Positions 33,606 to 42,191 of a DNA stretch of 64,000 nt are shown piece by piece. Position 1 is the first letter of the stretch; the number at the start of each line of letters is the position of its first letter. A program made the translations under genes and the position numbers. Under the pieces are notes generated by a model. That model was given only the letters and a program-made list of their open reading frames with translations. It had not been told where the DNA came from and did no database searches. Origin of the DNA: Glycomyces harbinensis (GTDB lineage Bacteria > Actinomycetota > Actinomycetes > Mycobacteriales > Micromonosporaceae); the NCBI RefSeq assembly GCF_900101745.1, contig NZ_FNAD01000003.1, positions 248,001 through 312,000 on the forward strand, written 5' to 3'.

Positions 33606-34751
33606 CTAACTCGGGAGGCACTCGAACGCGGGTGCTCCGCCGACCGATCCGGAGACGTTGAATCCGAACTCGATCGAGCCGCCGACCGCGATCGACTGGT
33701 TCCAGCCCGCCGGCTCGGCCATCTCCATGTCGCCCATGGTCGAATGCTCGGCGTTCCAGATGTTCGCCACCGTCACCCCGGTGCTCGCCCACTTCCAGTG
33801 GAGCATCCAGTTGTGGATGGCCTGGCTGCCGGTGTTGGCGACCTTCACGGTGACCGTGGCCCCCGAGCCCCAGCTGTTGACCGTGGCGGTCGCGGCGCAC
33901 GCGTAGCCGTTGCCGGGTCCGCCTGTGGTGGGCTCGTCGGTCGGGTCGTCGCTGGTCGGGTCGTCCGTGGGCTCGCCCGGCGTCGTGGTCGGGTCGCCGC
34001 TGGGCTGGCCCGAGCCGAACCAGACGTCGGAGCACGCGTAGAACGTCTGGTCCTGGTGGCTGGCCTGCCAGATCATGTACACGACGTGGTGGCCGGTGCG
34101 GTTGGGCGCGGCGACGGGGATGTCGACGAGGGTGCCGCCGCCGGTGGGCGGGGTGCGCCCGACGCCGGGGTCGATGTCGCCGGTGTCTCTCACGAGTTCG
34201 AGGTCCGCCCAGTCGAGTGCGTCCGTCTGGGCGTTGTACCCCTGCCTGGTGACGTAGATGCGGTAGTAGTCGGCGCCGTGGTTGGCCTGGTCCCAGTTGG
34301 TGAACGTGAAGTTCGCGTTCACCTGGGTGGTCTTCCACGGGCCCGGCGTGTCGAGGGCCGCGTACCGGGTGCCGCCCGTCTGGCCGCCGCTGCACAGCTG
34401 GTTGTCGGGGACGGCGGCCTGGTGGTTGCCGCCGACCTGCTCGCGGTAGAGGCCGTTCCAGTTCCACATGGCGTTGGTGTCGTTCTGCCATGCGGCCCAG
34501 CACATCGGGTCCTCGGTGGCCATGTCCGGGTTCTGGAAGTCCGAGCCCCAGCGCTCCCAGCAGCTGTAGTGGCGCGAGGGCTGGGCGATGGAGGTGCCGT
34601 GGCTGGAGGCGGGCTGGATGAACAGCACTGCCGCCGTGCCGGCCGCGAACAGCGCGGCGACGAGGACGATGAGGCTGCGGACGCTCATGCGGCGGGCGCC
34701 GCGCCGGGGCGGGTCGAGCCGGTGGAGGCCGAAGCGTTTGACATTGATCAT
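33606..34751 (-). CDS. Secreted AA10 lytic polysaccharide monooxygenase with CBM2
   Basis: A copper enzyme that oxidatively cleaves crystalline polysaccharide, here probably cellulose. It is 381 aa. A long signal peptide ends PASS and the mature protein starts HGTSIAQPSRHYSCW, giving the N-terminal His of the copper brace; a second His is likely that in ANHGADYY. A PT/DD-rich linker (about 245-280) joins a CBM2 (YACAATATVNSWGSG...). The ATG at 34749-34751 follows GGGAG. Its start overlaps a CebR-like operator. It is a tandem paralogue of the next gene. Confidence 0.92.
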   Translation of the reverse strand: MINVKRFGLHRLDPPRRGARRMSVRSLIVLVAALFAAGTAAVLFIQPASSHGTSIAQPSRHYSCWERWGSDFQNPDMATEDPMCWAAWQNDTNAMWNWNGLYREQVGGNHQAAVPDNQLCSGGQTGGTRYAALDTPGPWKTTQVNANFTFTNWDQANHGADYYRIYVTRQGYNAQTDALDWADLELVRDTGDIDPGVGRTPPTGGGTLVDIPVAAPNRTGHHVVYMIWQASHQDQTFYACSDVWFGSGQPSGDPTTTPGEPTDDPTSDDPTDEPTTGGPGNGYACAATATVNSWGSGATVTVKVANTGSQAIHNWMLHWKWASTGVTVANIWNAEHSTMGDMEMAEPAGWNQSIAVGGSIEFGFNVSGSVGGAPAFECLPS

Positions 34752-34764
34752 GATAGCGCTCCCA
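34751..34764. promoter_or_regulatory. CebR/CelR-like operator at LPMO 1
   Basis: TGATAGCGCTCCCA matches TGGGAGCGCTCCCA, the cellulose-utilisation repressor box of Streptomyces and Thermobifida, at 12 of 14 positions. It overlaps the ribosome-binding site and start codon. Confidence 0.65.
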
Positions 34765-34789
34765 ACACATAGGAACATTGAGTTATTTC

Positions 34790-34819
34790 AATATAACCTG
34801 GATAGAGCGCGCTAGTGAA
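34790..34819 (-). promoter_or_regulatory. LPMO 1 promoter
   Basis: TTCACT (34814-34819), 18 bp, TATATT (34790-34795), in a short AT-rich stretch. Confidence 0.5.
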
Positions 34820-34885
34820 CATCGGCGGCGTTATTTTCAATACCCGACCAATCGAACTCCTCGCAGGTGCCCGCCGCGGGAACGC

Positions 34886-34922
34886 GAACGCGGTCCCGGC
34901 TGCCGGTGCCGGGACCGCGTTC
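34886..34922 (-). terminator. LPMO 2 terminator
   Basis: A perfect 15-bp stem (GAACGCGGTCCCGGC), 7-nt loop, complement, 14 bp beyond the second LPMO stop. Confidence 0.85.
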
Positions 34923-34935
34923 CGAGGGGATCCGC

Positions 34936-35994
34936 CTAGGAGGCGAGGCAGTCCATCTCGGGCATCGAACTGAGCGCGCCGTTGACGTTGAAGCCGAACG
35001 AGATCGTGTTGCCCGGTTCGATGGTCTGGTTCCATCCGACGGGTTCGAACATCTCAGAGGTGCCCATGTTGGAGTACTCGGCGTTCCAGGTGTTGCTCAC
35101 CGTGACGTTCGAGTTCGCCAGCCAGGCCCAGTGGAGCATCCACGCGTGGACGGTCCGGGTGCCGGTGTTCGCCACGGTGACCGTGACGGTGGCGCCCGAG
35201 CCCCAGCTGTTGACCGAGGTCGTCGCCGCGCAGCTCAGGTCGGCCGGGGGATCGGTCGGGTCCGTGGGCGGGTCCGTCGGGTCGGTGGGGGGATCGGTCG
35301 GGTCGGTCGGCTCCTCGCTGGGGCCGCCCTCGCCGAACCACACGTCCGAGCAGGAGTAGAAGGCCTGGTCGATGTGGCTGGCCTGCCAGACCACGTAGAC
35401 GATGTGCCGTCCGGTGCGCCCGGGGGCGCTCACGGGGATGTCGACGGCCTCGCCGGGCTCGTAGACGCCGGTGGAGACGACCCGTTCGAGGTCGGCCCAG
35501 TCGAGCGAGTCGGTGGTGGCGTCGTAGCCCTGCCTGGACACGTACACCCAGTAGTAGTCGCCGCCGTGGACGGCGGTGTCCTCGTAGTGGAGGTTGAAGT
35601 TGTTCTCGAGCGGCGTCGTGTGCCAGGCGCCGGCGGCGTCGAGGGAGTTGTAGCGGCCGCCTTCGGCCCGTCCGCCCGAGCAGAGCTGGTTGTCGGGGAT
35701 GCGCGTCTCGTGCTGGCCCGCCATCCCCTCGCGCAGGAGCCCGTTCCAGTTCCACATGGTGTTGGGGTTGGCCTGCCAGGCCTGCTGGCACATGGGGTCG
35801 GTGTCGCCCATGTCGGGGTTGAGGTGGTCGTCGCCCCAGCGCTCCCAGCAGCTGTACTGCCGGGACGGGGGGCTCGTGGCGGTGCCGTGGCCGGCGGCCG
35901 GCTGGATGAAGAAGAACGCCGAGGCGCCCGCGGCCGCTATCGCGGCGAGGAGGACGATCGCGTTTCTGACGCGATGTCGGGACTTCGTGAACAT
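34936..35994 (-). CDS. Secreted AA10 lytic polysaccharide monooxygenase with CBM2 (paralogue)
   Basis: 352 aa, same architecture as the neighbouring LPMO: signal peptide ending PAAG, mature N-terminus HGTATSPPSRQYSCW, catalytic domain to about residue 230, a PTDPTDPP-rich linker and a CBM2 (LSCAATTSVNSWGSG). The shared WERWG, MWNWNG and DNQLCSGG segments show a tandem duplication. The two differ enough to suggest distinct substrate surfaces or regioselectivity. The ATG at 35992-35994 follows GGGAG and overlaps a 13/14 CebR-like box. It has its own promoter and terminator. Confidence 0.92.
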   Translation of the reverse strand: MFTKSRHRVRNAIVLLAAIAAAGASAFFFIQPAAGHGTATSPPSRQYSCWERWGDDHLNPDMGDTDPMCQQAWQANPNTMWNWNGLLREGMAGQHETRIPDNQLCSGGRAEGGRYNSLDAAGAWHTTPLENNFNLHYEDTAVHGGDYYWVYVSRQGYDATTDSLDWADLERVVSTGVYEPGEAVDIPVSAPGRTGRHIVYVVWQASHIDQAFYSCSDVWFGEGGPSEEPTDPTDPPTDPTDPPTDPTDPPADLSCAATTSVNSWGSGATVTVTVANTGTRTVHAWMLHWAWLANSNVTVSNTWNAEYSNMGTSEMFEPVGWNQTIEPGNTISFGFNVNGALSSMPEMDCLAS

Positions 35995-36007
35995 GGAAGC
36001 GCTCCCA
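35994..36007. promoter_or_regulatory. CebR/CelR-like operator at LPMO 2
   Basis: TGGAAGCGCTCCCA differs from TGGGAGCGCTCCCA at one position and overlaps the start codon region. Confidence 0.75.
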
Positions 36008-36019
36008 ATTCGAAAGAAA

Positions 36020-36033
36020 TTGATACGCATCAA
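36020..36033. promoter_or_regulatory. Inverted repeat next to the LPMO 2 -10
   Basis: TTGAT-ACGC-ATCAA overlaps the transcription start zone, between the -10 and the CebR-like box; possible site for a second regulator. Confidence 0.35.
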
Positions 36034-36060
36034 TGTATCGTGATCGGGTCCGCCTGTAAA
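36032..36060 (-). promoter_or_regulatory. LPMO 2 promoter
   Basis: TTTACA (36055-36060), 17 bp, TACATT (36032-36037). Confidence 0.65.
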
Positions 36061-36090
36061 GTCCGGATGCGCCCTTTCGCCCCGCGACCC

Positions 36091-36756
36091 TCAGCGGCGC
36101 TTGCCCAGGATCACCGAGCGCGTGGCCTCCTCGGCGTCCTCATGGCACACGAACACGAGCTCGTCGCCCGATTCGAGGGTGTCGTCGGGCGTCGGGGCGA
36201 TGACGCGCCGGCCCCGGATGATCGCCACCAGCGCGCAGTCGTGCGGCAGCGGCACCTCGGCGACCCGCTTGCCCACGTGCGGGGCCTCCAGCGGCAGCGT
36301 GATCTCCACCAGGTTCGCCTGGGACTGGCGGAAGGTCAGCAGGCGCACCAGGTCGCCGACGCTCACGGCCTCCTCCACGAGCGCGGCCAGCAGCCGCGGC
36401 TTGGAGACCGAGACGTCCACGCCCCACTCCTCGTTGAACAGCCACTCGTTCTCGGCCCGGTTGACCCGCGCGACCACCCGCGGCACCGCGAACTCGGTCT
36501 TCGACAACAGGCTCACCACCAGGTTCACCTTGTCGTCGCCGGTCGCCGCGACCGCCACGTCGCAGCCCTCCAGGTGCGCCTGGCGCAGGTTCTCCAGCTC
36601 GCACGCGTCCGCGAGCAGCCATTCGGCGTCCGGGACCCGCTCGGGCCGCATCGAATCGGGGTCCCGCTCGATCAGGAGCACCTGATGGCCGTTGCCGACC
36701 AGCTCGGCGGCGATCGACCGGCCCACGTTCCCGGCCCCTGCGATGGCGACCCTCAT
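36091..36756 (-). CDS. TrkA-family K+ uptake regulator (CeoC-like)
   Basis: A cytosolic RCK protein of 221 aa. The Rossmann-type RCK_N starts MRVAIAGAGNVGRSIAAEL and a RCK_C domain occupies about 135-215. Such proteins bind NAD(H) or nucleotides and gate K+ transport. The ATG is preceded by GGGAGGTG and overlaps the stop of the upstream paralogue by 4 nt. The pair corresponds to mycobacterial ceoB-ceoC. Confidence 0.9.
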   Translation of the reverse strand: MRVAIAGAGNVGRSIAAELVGNGHQVLLIERDPDSMRPERVPDAEWLLADACELENLRQAHLEGCDVAVAATGDDKVNLVVSLLSKTEFAVPRVVARVNRAENEWLFNEEWGVDVSVSKPRLLAALVEEAVSVGDLVRLLTFRQSQANLVEITLPLEAPHVGKRVAEVPLPHDCALVAIIRGRRVIAPTPDDTLESGDELVFVCHEDAEEATRSVILGKRR

Positions 36757-37421
36757 GCGGCACCTCCCTGCGGGGCGGCGCCCGCGATCTGCCGGATCTT
36801 CGCCCGGTCCCCGTCGGCCACCAGCATGTACACCTGGTCGCCGTCCTGGAGCACCGTCGACGCCGTCGGCAGCGTCGCGCGCCCGAACCGCGTCACGTAC
36901 GCGACCCGGTGCCCGGTGGCCTGCTCCAGCGCCGACAGCGCGAGCCCGTACCAGCCCTCGTCGCACGACACCTCGACCATCGACAGCGACGCCGTCGGGT
37001 CCCGCCACAGCGGCTCCTGGTCCTCGGGCAGCAGATGGCGCATGAGCCGGTCTGCCGTCCACCGCACCGTCGCCACCGTCGGAATGCCCAACCGCTCGTA
37101 GACCGTGGCCCGCTGCGGATCGTAGATGCGCGCGATGACCTTCGGGACGCCGTAGTTCTCGCGCGCCACCCGCGCCGCGATGATGTTCGAGTTGTCGCCC
37201 GAGGACACCGAGACGAACGCGTCGGCGCGGTTGATCCCCGCCTTCGCCAGGACCTCTCGGTCGAAGCCGACCCCGCGCACGGTCGTCTCGTCGAAATCGG
37301 GGCCGAGCCGCCGGAACGCCTTCGGGTTCTGGTCGATGATCCCGACCGTGTGCCCGCGCTCGGCCAGGCTGCGCGCCAGGGACGAACCCACGCGCCCGCA
37401 CCCCATGATCACCACGTGCAC
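36753..37421 (-). CDS. TrkA-family K+ uptake regulator (CeoB-like)
   Basis: A 222-aa RCK protein starting VHVVIMGCGRVGSSLARSL, with RCK_N to about 120 and RCK_C after. The frame stays open far upstream, but the GTG at 37419-37421 follows GGGGTGG and gives the family start; ATG 37434-37436 is an alternative. No Trk membrane subunit is in the window. The divergent APC permease is the likely regulated partner, which is inference. Confidence 0.88.
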   Translation of the reverse strand: MHVVIMGCGRVGSSLARSLAERGHTVGIIDQNPKAFRRLGPDFDETTVRGVGFDREVLAKAGINRADAFVSVSSGDNSNIIAARVARENYGVPKVIARIYDPQRATVYERLGIPTVATVRWTADRLMRHLLPEDQEPLWRDPTASLSMVEVSCDEGWYGLALSALEQATGHRVAYVTRFGRATLPTASTVLQDGDQVYMLVADGDRAKIRQIAGAAPQGGAA

Positions 37422-37436
37422 TCGGATCCACCCCAT

Positions 37437-37759
37437 TCCCAACGCCGACGACGTGACCATACCGCGCGGGCCGCCGCCCCGCTCCCGACGCATCGACTCC
37501 CCTCCGCGGCGAAGACCGTCCGCCCCACCGGGACGCAGAGCGGACCGCCTCCGGCCATCGACCCCCGGCCACAAAGGAGCGCCCACGGGCCACGGACGCC
37601 ACCCCCTCCCCTCCCGACGCACCCGCCTCGGCGCCGTCACCGCCGAAGCGGCCGTGAAGAACTGACCGCCCGAAGCCGGTCCGCGGCCGGGGCCGACCGC
37701 CACCGGCCCCTGCCGCGACATGCCGCCCGCCGCGTCGGACCGGGCGATACGCTACGGCC
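37437..37759. other. Divergent intergenic region between TrkA pair and permease
   Basis: No supported gene in these 323 bp. TACGCT at 37748-37753 lies six bases before the permease GTG. I do not see a c-di-AMP riboswitch, and the predicted leaderless start would leave no room for one. Confidence 0.5.
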
Positions 37760-39733
37760 GTGACCCGGTCCCTGTCCGTCTTCAAACGGCTGCTCGTCGG
37801 CGAGCCGTTCGCCTCAGGGCACCGCCGGCCCTCGCTGACGCTCTCCAAGCGCTACGCCATCCCCCTGCTCGCGGTCAATCCGATCTCCTCCGTCGCCTAC
37901 GCCCCCGAGCAGGTCTTCCTCGTCCTCGGCGCCGCCGGCACCGCCGCCTACGCCTTCTCCATCTGGACCGGACTGGCCGTCGCCGTCGTCATGGCCGCCG
38001 TCATCGCCTCCTACCGCTACACCGTCCAGGCCTACCCGGGCGGCGGCGGCGACTACCGGGTCGTCGCCGCGAACTTCGGGCCCCGCGCCGGACGCCTCGC
38101 CGCCGCCGCGCTCGTCCTCGACTACATCCTCACCGTCGCCGTATCGGTCGCCGCCGCCGTCGCGGCCCTCGACGCGCTCTGGCCCGCCCTCCACCCCTGG
38201 CGCGAATGGATCGCCGTCGCCGCCATCGCACTCCTCGCCGCCTACAACCTCCGCGGCCTGCGCGTCTCAGGACGCCTCGCCGCCGCCGTCACCGTCGCGT
38301 TCGTCGCCGGCATGGCCGCACTCCTCATCGTCGGCCTCACCCGCATCGCCGCCGGCGACGACCTCATCGCCGCCTCCGCCGACCACGAGACCGCCGACCC
38401 CCGCGAATGGACCTCCGCCGCACTGCTCGTCCTGTGCGCCAGGGCCTTCGCCGCCGGATCCGTCGCCGTCACCGGCATCGAGACGTTCACGACCCGCGTC
38501 CGCTTCTTCCGCCCCCCGCGCGGACGCAACGCCGCCGCCGCGATCACCACCGTCGGCGGCACCACCCTCGTCCTCTTCATCGGCATCGTCGTCCTCGCCC
38601 ACCTCACCGGCGCACAGTCCTCCGCGCGGCCCGGCCCCGCCGACTACCTCGCCCACCCGCTCATCGCCCAGCTCACCGAGACCGCCTTCGACGCCTCGCC
38701 CGCCGCCCTGTGGCCGATCATGCTCGCCACCGCCGGCGTCCTGCTCCTCGCCGCCAACACCGCGTTCGTCGGCTTCCCGCAGCTCGCCTCCGTCTTCGCC
38801 GGCGACTCGCTCCTGCCGCGCCAGCTCCACAAGCGCGGCGACCGCCTCGTCTACTCCAACGGCATCCTCATCCTCGCCGTCGCCGCCGCACTCCTGGTCC
38901 TGCTCTTCGGGGGCGGCGCCCACGACCTCATGGACCTGTACATCGTCGGCGTCTTCCTCTCGATGGTCCTGGCCCACGCCGCGATGGTCCGCCACTGGCG
39001 CGGCGTGCTCGACGTCGAACGCGACCCCGCCCGCCGGGCCCGGGCGCACCGCGCCCGCGCCACCGCGCTGGCCGCGGCGCTCGCGTGCGGGGCCGTGCTC
39101 GCGATCGTGGTCGTGGCCGACTCCGGGGCGGGCGGGTGGGTCGCGGTGCTCATCATCGGCGGCTGCTACCTGCTGATGCTGTTCATCTCGCGCCACTACA
39201 CGGCCGTGCGCGAGGAGATCGAGCTGCCGCCGGGGAAGCCGCGCCTGCCCGCGCGCAGCCACGCGGTCGTGCTCACCTCCCGCGTGAACCTGCCGCTGGT
39301 GCGAATGCTGGCCTACGCCAGGGCCGCGAGGCCGGACACGATCACGGCGCTGACGGTGAACGTGGACGCGGCGGCGTCGCGCCAGCTCCTCGCCGAATGG
39401 GAGCGGCGGGGCTTCAAGGTGCCGCTGACGGTGGTCGACTCGCCGTACCGGGAGATCACGGGGCCGATCGTGGACTACGTGAAGGAGCTGCGCCGCGACG
39501 GCCCGCGCGACGTGGTCACGGTGTACCTGCCGGAGTTCGTGGTCGGCCAGGGGCGCCAGAAGGGCCGGGTGCGGCGCGTGTACTTCAACTGGGCGGCCAA
39601 TCTGCTGCACAACCAGACGACCAAGGCGATCCGCCGGCAGCTGAAGTACGAGCCGGGCGTGATGATCTGCATCGTGCCGTGGATCCTCGGCGAGAGCACC
39701 GAACCGCCCCCGCTGCGCCGCATCCACCGCTGA
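37760..39733 (+). CDS. APC-superfamily permease, KimA-like
   Basis: A membrane transporter of 657 aa, homologue of Rv2690c. About twelve transmembrane helices fill residues 35-490. A cytosolic C-terminal domain (about 500-657) follows, beginning SHAVVLTSRVNLPLVRMLAYA. This layout is that of KimA, a K+/H+ symporter with a nucleotide-responsive cytosolic domain. Divergent TrkA genes support K+ transport, although amino-acid permease remains possible. The GTG start is six bases after TACGCT with no Shine-Dalgarno. Confidence 0.85.
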   Translation: MTRSLSVFKRLLVGEPFASGHRRPSLTLSKRYAIPLLAVNPISSVAYAPEQVFLVLGAAGTAAYAFSIWTGLAVAVVMAAVIASYRYTVQAYPGGGGDYRVVAANFGPRAGRLAAAALVLDYILTVAVSVAAAVAALDALWPALHPWREWIAVAAIALLAAYNLRGLRVSGRLAAAVTVAFVAGMAALLIVGLTRIAAGDDLIAASADHETADPREWTSAALLVLCARAFAAGSVAVTGIETFTTRVRFFRPPRGRNAAAAITTVGGTTLVLFIGIVVLAHLTGAQSSARPGPADYLAHPLIAQLTETAFDASPAALWPIMLATAGVLLLAANTAFVGFPQLASVFAGDSLLPRQLHKRGDRLVYSNGILILAVAAALLVLLFGGGAHDLMDLYIVGVFLSMVLAHAAMVRHWRGVLDVERDPARRARAHRARATALAAALACGAVLAIVVVADSGAGGWVAVLIIGGCYLLMLFISRHYTAVREEIELPPGKPRLPARSHAVVLTSRVNLPLVRMLAYARAARPDTITALTVNVDAAASRQLLAEWERRGFKVPLTVVDSPYREITGPIVDYVKELRRDGPRDVVTVYLPEFVVGQGRQKGRVRRVYFNWAANLLHNQTTKAIRRQLKYEPGVMICIVPWILGESTEPPPLRRIHR

Positions 39734-40036
39734 GCACCGCCGGTCGGGGCAGCGCCTCGTCGACCGGAGCCTTGCATGAGCCCGCCGCTGCGAGGCCGTG
39801 AGCTGCGCTCACTGTCGGTCCGACCGGATACGGTCGCTCTGGGGCCCCGGACCGCGATGTCACACCTGCGTGGTAAGTCGCGATCCGGCCCGGAGCGGGC
39901 CGTATCCTGGCGTGCGGCCCGAAAAGGCCGGGCCGGGCCCGCCGAACACCGCACCGCCCGAACCCCGCATCACCTGAACACCGCACCACCCGAACACCGA
40001 ACTGCCCGAACGCCGAGTGCTTGAGGATGAGGACGA
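39734..40036. other. Intergenic region before the RNA methyltransferase
   Basis: A gap of 303 bp with no gene I can support. Its right third is the 16-bp tandem repeat at 39942-40020. A GAGGATGAGGACGA purine tract precedes the next ATG. Confidence 0.5.
39942..40020. repeat. Five-copy 16-bp tandem repeat
   Basis: Units CCGAACACCGCACCGC, CCGAACCCCGCATCAC, CTGAACACCGCACCAC, CCGAACACCGAACTGC and a 15-bp CCGAACGCCGAGTGC. It ends 16 bp before the ATG of the methyltransferase, so it lies in its leader or promoter. Confidence 0.9.
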
Positions 40037-41215
40037 ATGATCGTCACCGTTGGAGACGTCGCCGCGGGAGGCCACTGCGTGGCCCGCGTCGACGGCGAGG
40101 TCTACTTCGTCCGCCACGCCCTGCCCGGCGAGACCGTCCGCATCGAGATCAACGAGCGCAAGAAGCGCTTCGCGTTCGCCGACGCCGTCGAGGTCATCGA
40201 GGCCTCGCCCGACCGCGTCGAGCCGCCCTGCGCCTTCGCGGGCCCCGGCAAGTGCGGCGGCTGCGACTTCCAGCACGCCACCCCCGAGTCCCAGCGCCGC
40301 CTCAAGGCGAAGGTCCTGTTCGACCAGCTCACCCGCATCGGCGGCATGGACCCGAAACTCCTCGAGGACGTCGAGGTCGAAGAGCTGCCGTGGAGTGAGG
40401 GCGCGCTCGGCTGGCGCACCAGGATGCAGTACGCGGTCGACCCGTCCGGGCGGCCGGGCCTGCGCGCCCACAAGTCGCACGACATCATCCCGATCGACAA
40501 GTGCTCCATCGCCACCGAGCGCATCCGCGAATCCGACGTGCTCACCCTGAAGTGGGACGGCATGGGCGCCGTGGGCGTCGTCGACGCCGACGACGACCAG
40601 CTCGCGGTCTACACCCAGCTGCGCCGCACCGCCCGCCCGCACCACAAGAGCGGCCCCAAGCAGGTCCACCAGACCGTCGACGGGCACGAGTTCGAGATCG
40701 GCTTCGACGGCTTCTGGCAGGTCCACCCCGCCGCCGCGCCCGCGTTCCTGGCCTGCGCGCTGGAATTCCTCCAGCCGCGCGAAGGCGAGTCCGCGTGGGA
40801 CCTGTACGCCGGCGCCGGACTGTTCGCCTCGGGCCTGTCCGAGGCCGTCGGCGAGACCGGCCGCGTGGTCGCGATCGAGAACGCGGCCTCCTCGCGCACC
40901 GCCGCGAACCTCGCCGCGTTCAAGAACGCCGGGGCGATCGAAGGCGACGTGGCGGCGATCGTGCCCGACCTCGGCTCGGTCGACCTCGTGGTCCTGGACC
41001 CGCCGCGCAGCGGCGCGGGCCCGGAGGTCGTGGTCGCGCTCGGCGAGGCCCGGCCGCGGGCGATCTGCTACGTGGCCTGCGACGCGGGCGCGCTGGCGCG
41101 GGACGCGAGCGACCTCGCGATCGAGGGCTACGAGCTCAAGCGCCTCCGCGCCTTCGACGCGTTCCCGATGACCCAGCACTTCGAGACCATCGCCCTGTTC
41201 GAACCGGTCGACTGA
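40037..41215 (+). CDS. TrmA/RumA-family RNA uracil-C5 methyltransferase
   Basis: SAM-dependent enzyme that makes 5-methyluridine in tRNA or rRNA; 392 aa, homologue of Rv2689c. An N-terminal TRAM domain (about 1-55) is followed by a cysteine cluster (CAFAGPGKCGGCDF) that likely holds a 4Fe-4S centre. SAM motif WDLYAGAGLFA, DPPRSGAG motif and the catalytic Cys in YVACDAGALARD are intact. The target base (tRNA U54 or rRNA) cannot be decided here. Confidence 0.92.
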   Translation: MIVTVGDVAAGGHCVARVDGEVYFVRHALPGETVRIEINERKKRFAFADAVEVIEASPDRVEPPCAFAGPGKCGGCDFQHATPESQRRLKAKVLFDQLTRIGGMDPKLLEDVEVEELPWSEGALGWRTRMQYAVDPSGRPGLRAHKSHDIIPIDKCSIATERIRESDVLTLKWDGMGAVGVVDADDDQLAVYTQLRRTARPHHKSGPKQVHQTVDGHEFEIGFDGFWQVHPAAAPAFLACALEFLQPREGESAWDLYAGAGLFASGLSEAVGETGRVVAIENAASSRTAANLAAFKNAGAIEGDVAAIVPDLGSVDLVVLDPPRSGAGPEVVVALGEARPRAICYVACDAGALARDASDLAIEGYELKRLRAFDAFPMTQHFETIALFEPVD

Positions 41216-41301
41216 CGCCGCGCGACGAGCACGAAGACCCGCTTTGCGGGACAACGAATGGCTTTGCGGTGAAATGTCCCCCAGGGGGACCCCTATTCTT
41301 A

Positions 41302-41332
41302 ACCCTACGTCCGGAGTGCGACACTTTCAGTG
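41302..41332. promoter_or_regulatory. Bulged stem-loop upstream of membrane protein gene
   Basis: CGGAG-TG-CGACACT pairs with AGTGTCGCTCCG around a 3-nt loop, leaving a 2-nt bulge. It could be a terminator for the methyltransferase or a leader element. Confidence 0.35.
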
Positions 41333-41414
41333 TCGCTCCGATGTGACCGATGTTCGCGTCCGCGCGATGCGGTAGCGTGATGCGGCACCTTACCGCCCCG
41401 CTCGGAGCCGATCG

Positions 41415-42185
41415 ATGACCAACTCTCCCTATGCATCCGGACCCGCCGACCCCGGCCGGGCGCCGCAGCCCGCCGGGCCGCCGCCCGGTCCCGCCGCGCA
41501 GCCCGGCCGGCCGGCGCCGCTCTCGTTCCAGTACCAGCCGCACAACCCCTACGCGACCTTCGGCACCCCGACCGGCCCGGTCCTGCCGCCCCCGCCCACG
41601 TTCGCCGAGCGCTGGGGCATCACCGCGAGCAAAGAGCGCCCCCGGCAGGTCACCTGGATCCTCCAACTCCTGTGGATCCACCTGGCCGCCACCGTGGTCC
41701 TGCTCCTCATGTCGCTGACCACCGCGATCTTCGCGTTCGCGGTCTTCTCGTTCCTGCTCGTCGGCGGCCTCGTCTTCGGACTGGTCGTCGCCGCCGCCTG
41801 CCTCGTCCTCATCTGGGCCGTCGCGAAGGAAGAGCTGGGCCGCTTCGGGTTCCAGGACCCGCGCAAGAGCATCTACATCGGACTCGGCGTCCTCGGCCTG
41901 AACGGCCTCCTCGGGGCCTTCAGCATCCTGAAGGTCATCCCCGGCGCCGTCCAGATCCTCACCGTGCTCCTGATCCTCGCCCTGCTCTACACGAAGCCGG
42001 TGCGCGCGTGGCTGAACGACCGCCCCGGCAACTGGCCGCGCAAGATCCCCGACCAGCACCCGAACGCGCAGCAGCAGGCGCCGCAGCAGCCCGTGTGGCG
42101 CGACGTCCCGCCGCCCGCCGCCCCGCAGCCGCCCGCCGCCGACGGCCAGGGCCCCGCCGCGACCGGATGGCCGCCGCGCCCCTGA
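41415..42185 (+). CDS. Proline-rich membrane protein of unknown function
   Basis: 256 aa. Pro/Gly/Ala-rich cytosolic N-terminus (1-60), four hydrophobic segments (about 93-195), and a Pro/Gln-rich C-terminus. The layout is that of many actinobacterial DUF4870/DUF2516-like proteins, but I cannot assign one. It converges on the DUF5685 gene with 6 bp between stops. Confidence 0.7.
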   Translation: MTNSPYASGPADPGRAPQPAGPPPGPAAQPGRPAPLSFQYQPHNPYATFGTPTGPVLPPPPTFAERWGITASKERPRQVTWILQLLWIHLAATVVLLLMSLTTAIFAFAVFSFLLVGGLVFGLVVAAACLVLIWAVAKEELGRFGFQDPRKSIYIGLGVLGLNGLLGAFSILKVIPGAVQILTVLLILALLYTKPVRAWLNDRPGNWPRKIPDQHPNAQQQAPQQPVWRDVPPPAAPQPPAADGQGPAATGWPPRP

Positions 42186-42191
42186 CGGGCC

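Noticed and set aside
33606-36007. LPMO pair as part of a mobile element
   Set aside because: No transposase, integrase, terminal repeats or tRNA site; a simple tandem duplication in an otherwise conserved backbone explains it.
37437-37759. c-di-AMP (ydaO-type) riboswitch before the KimA-like gene
   Set aside because: No recognisable core, and the -10 lies six bases before the start codon, leaving no leader RNA.
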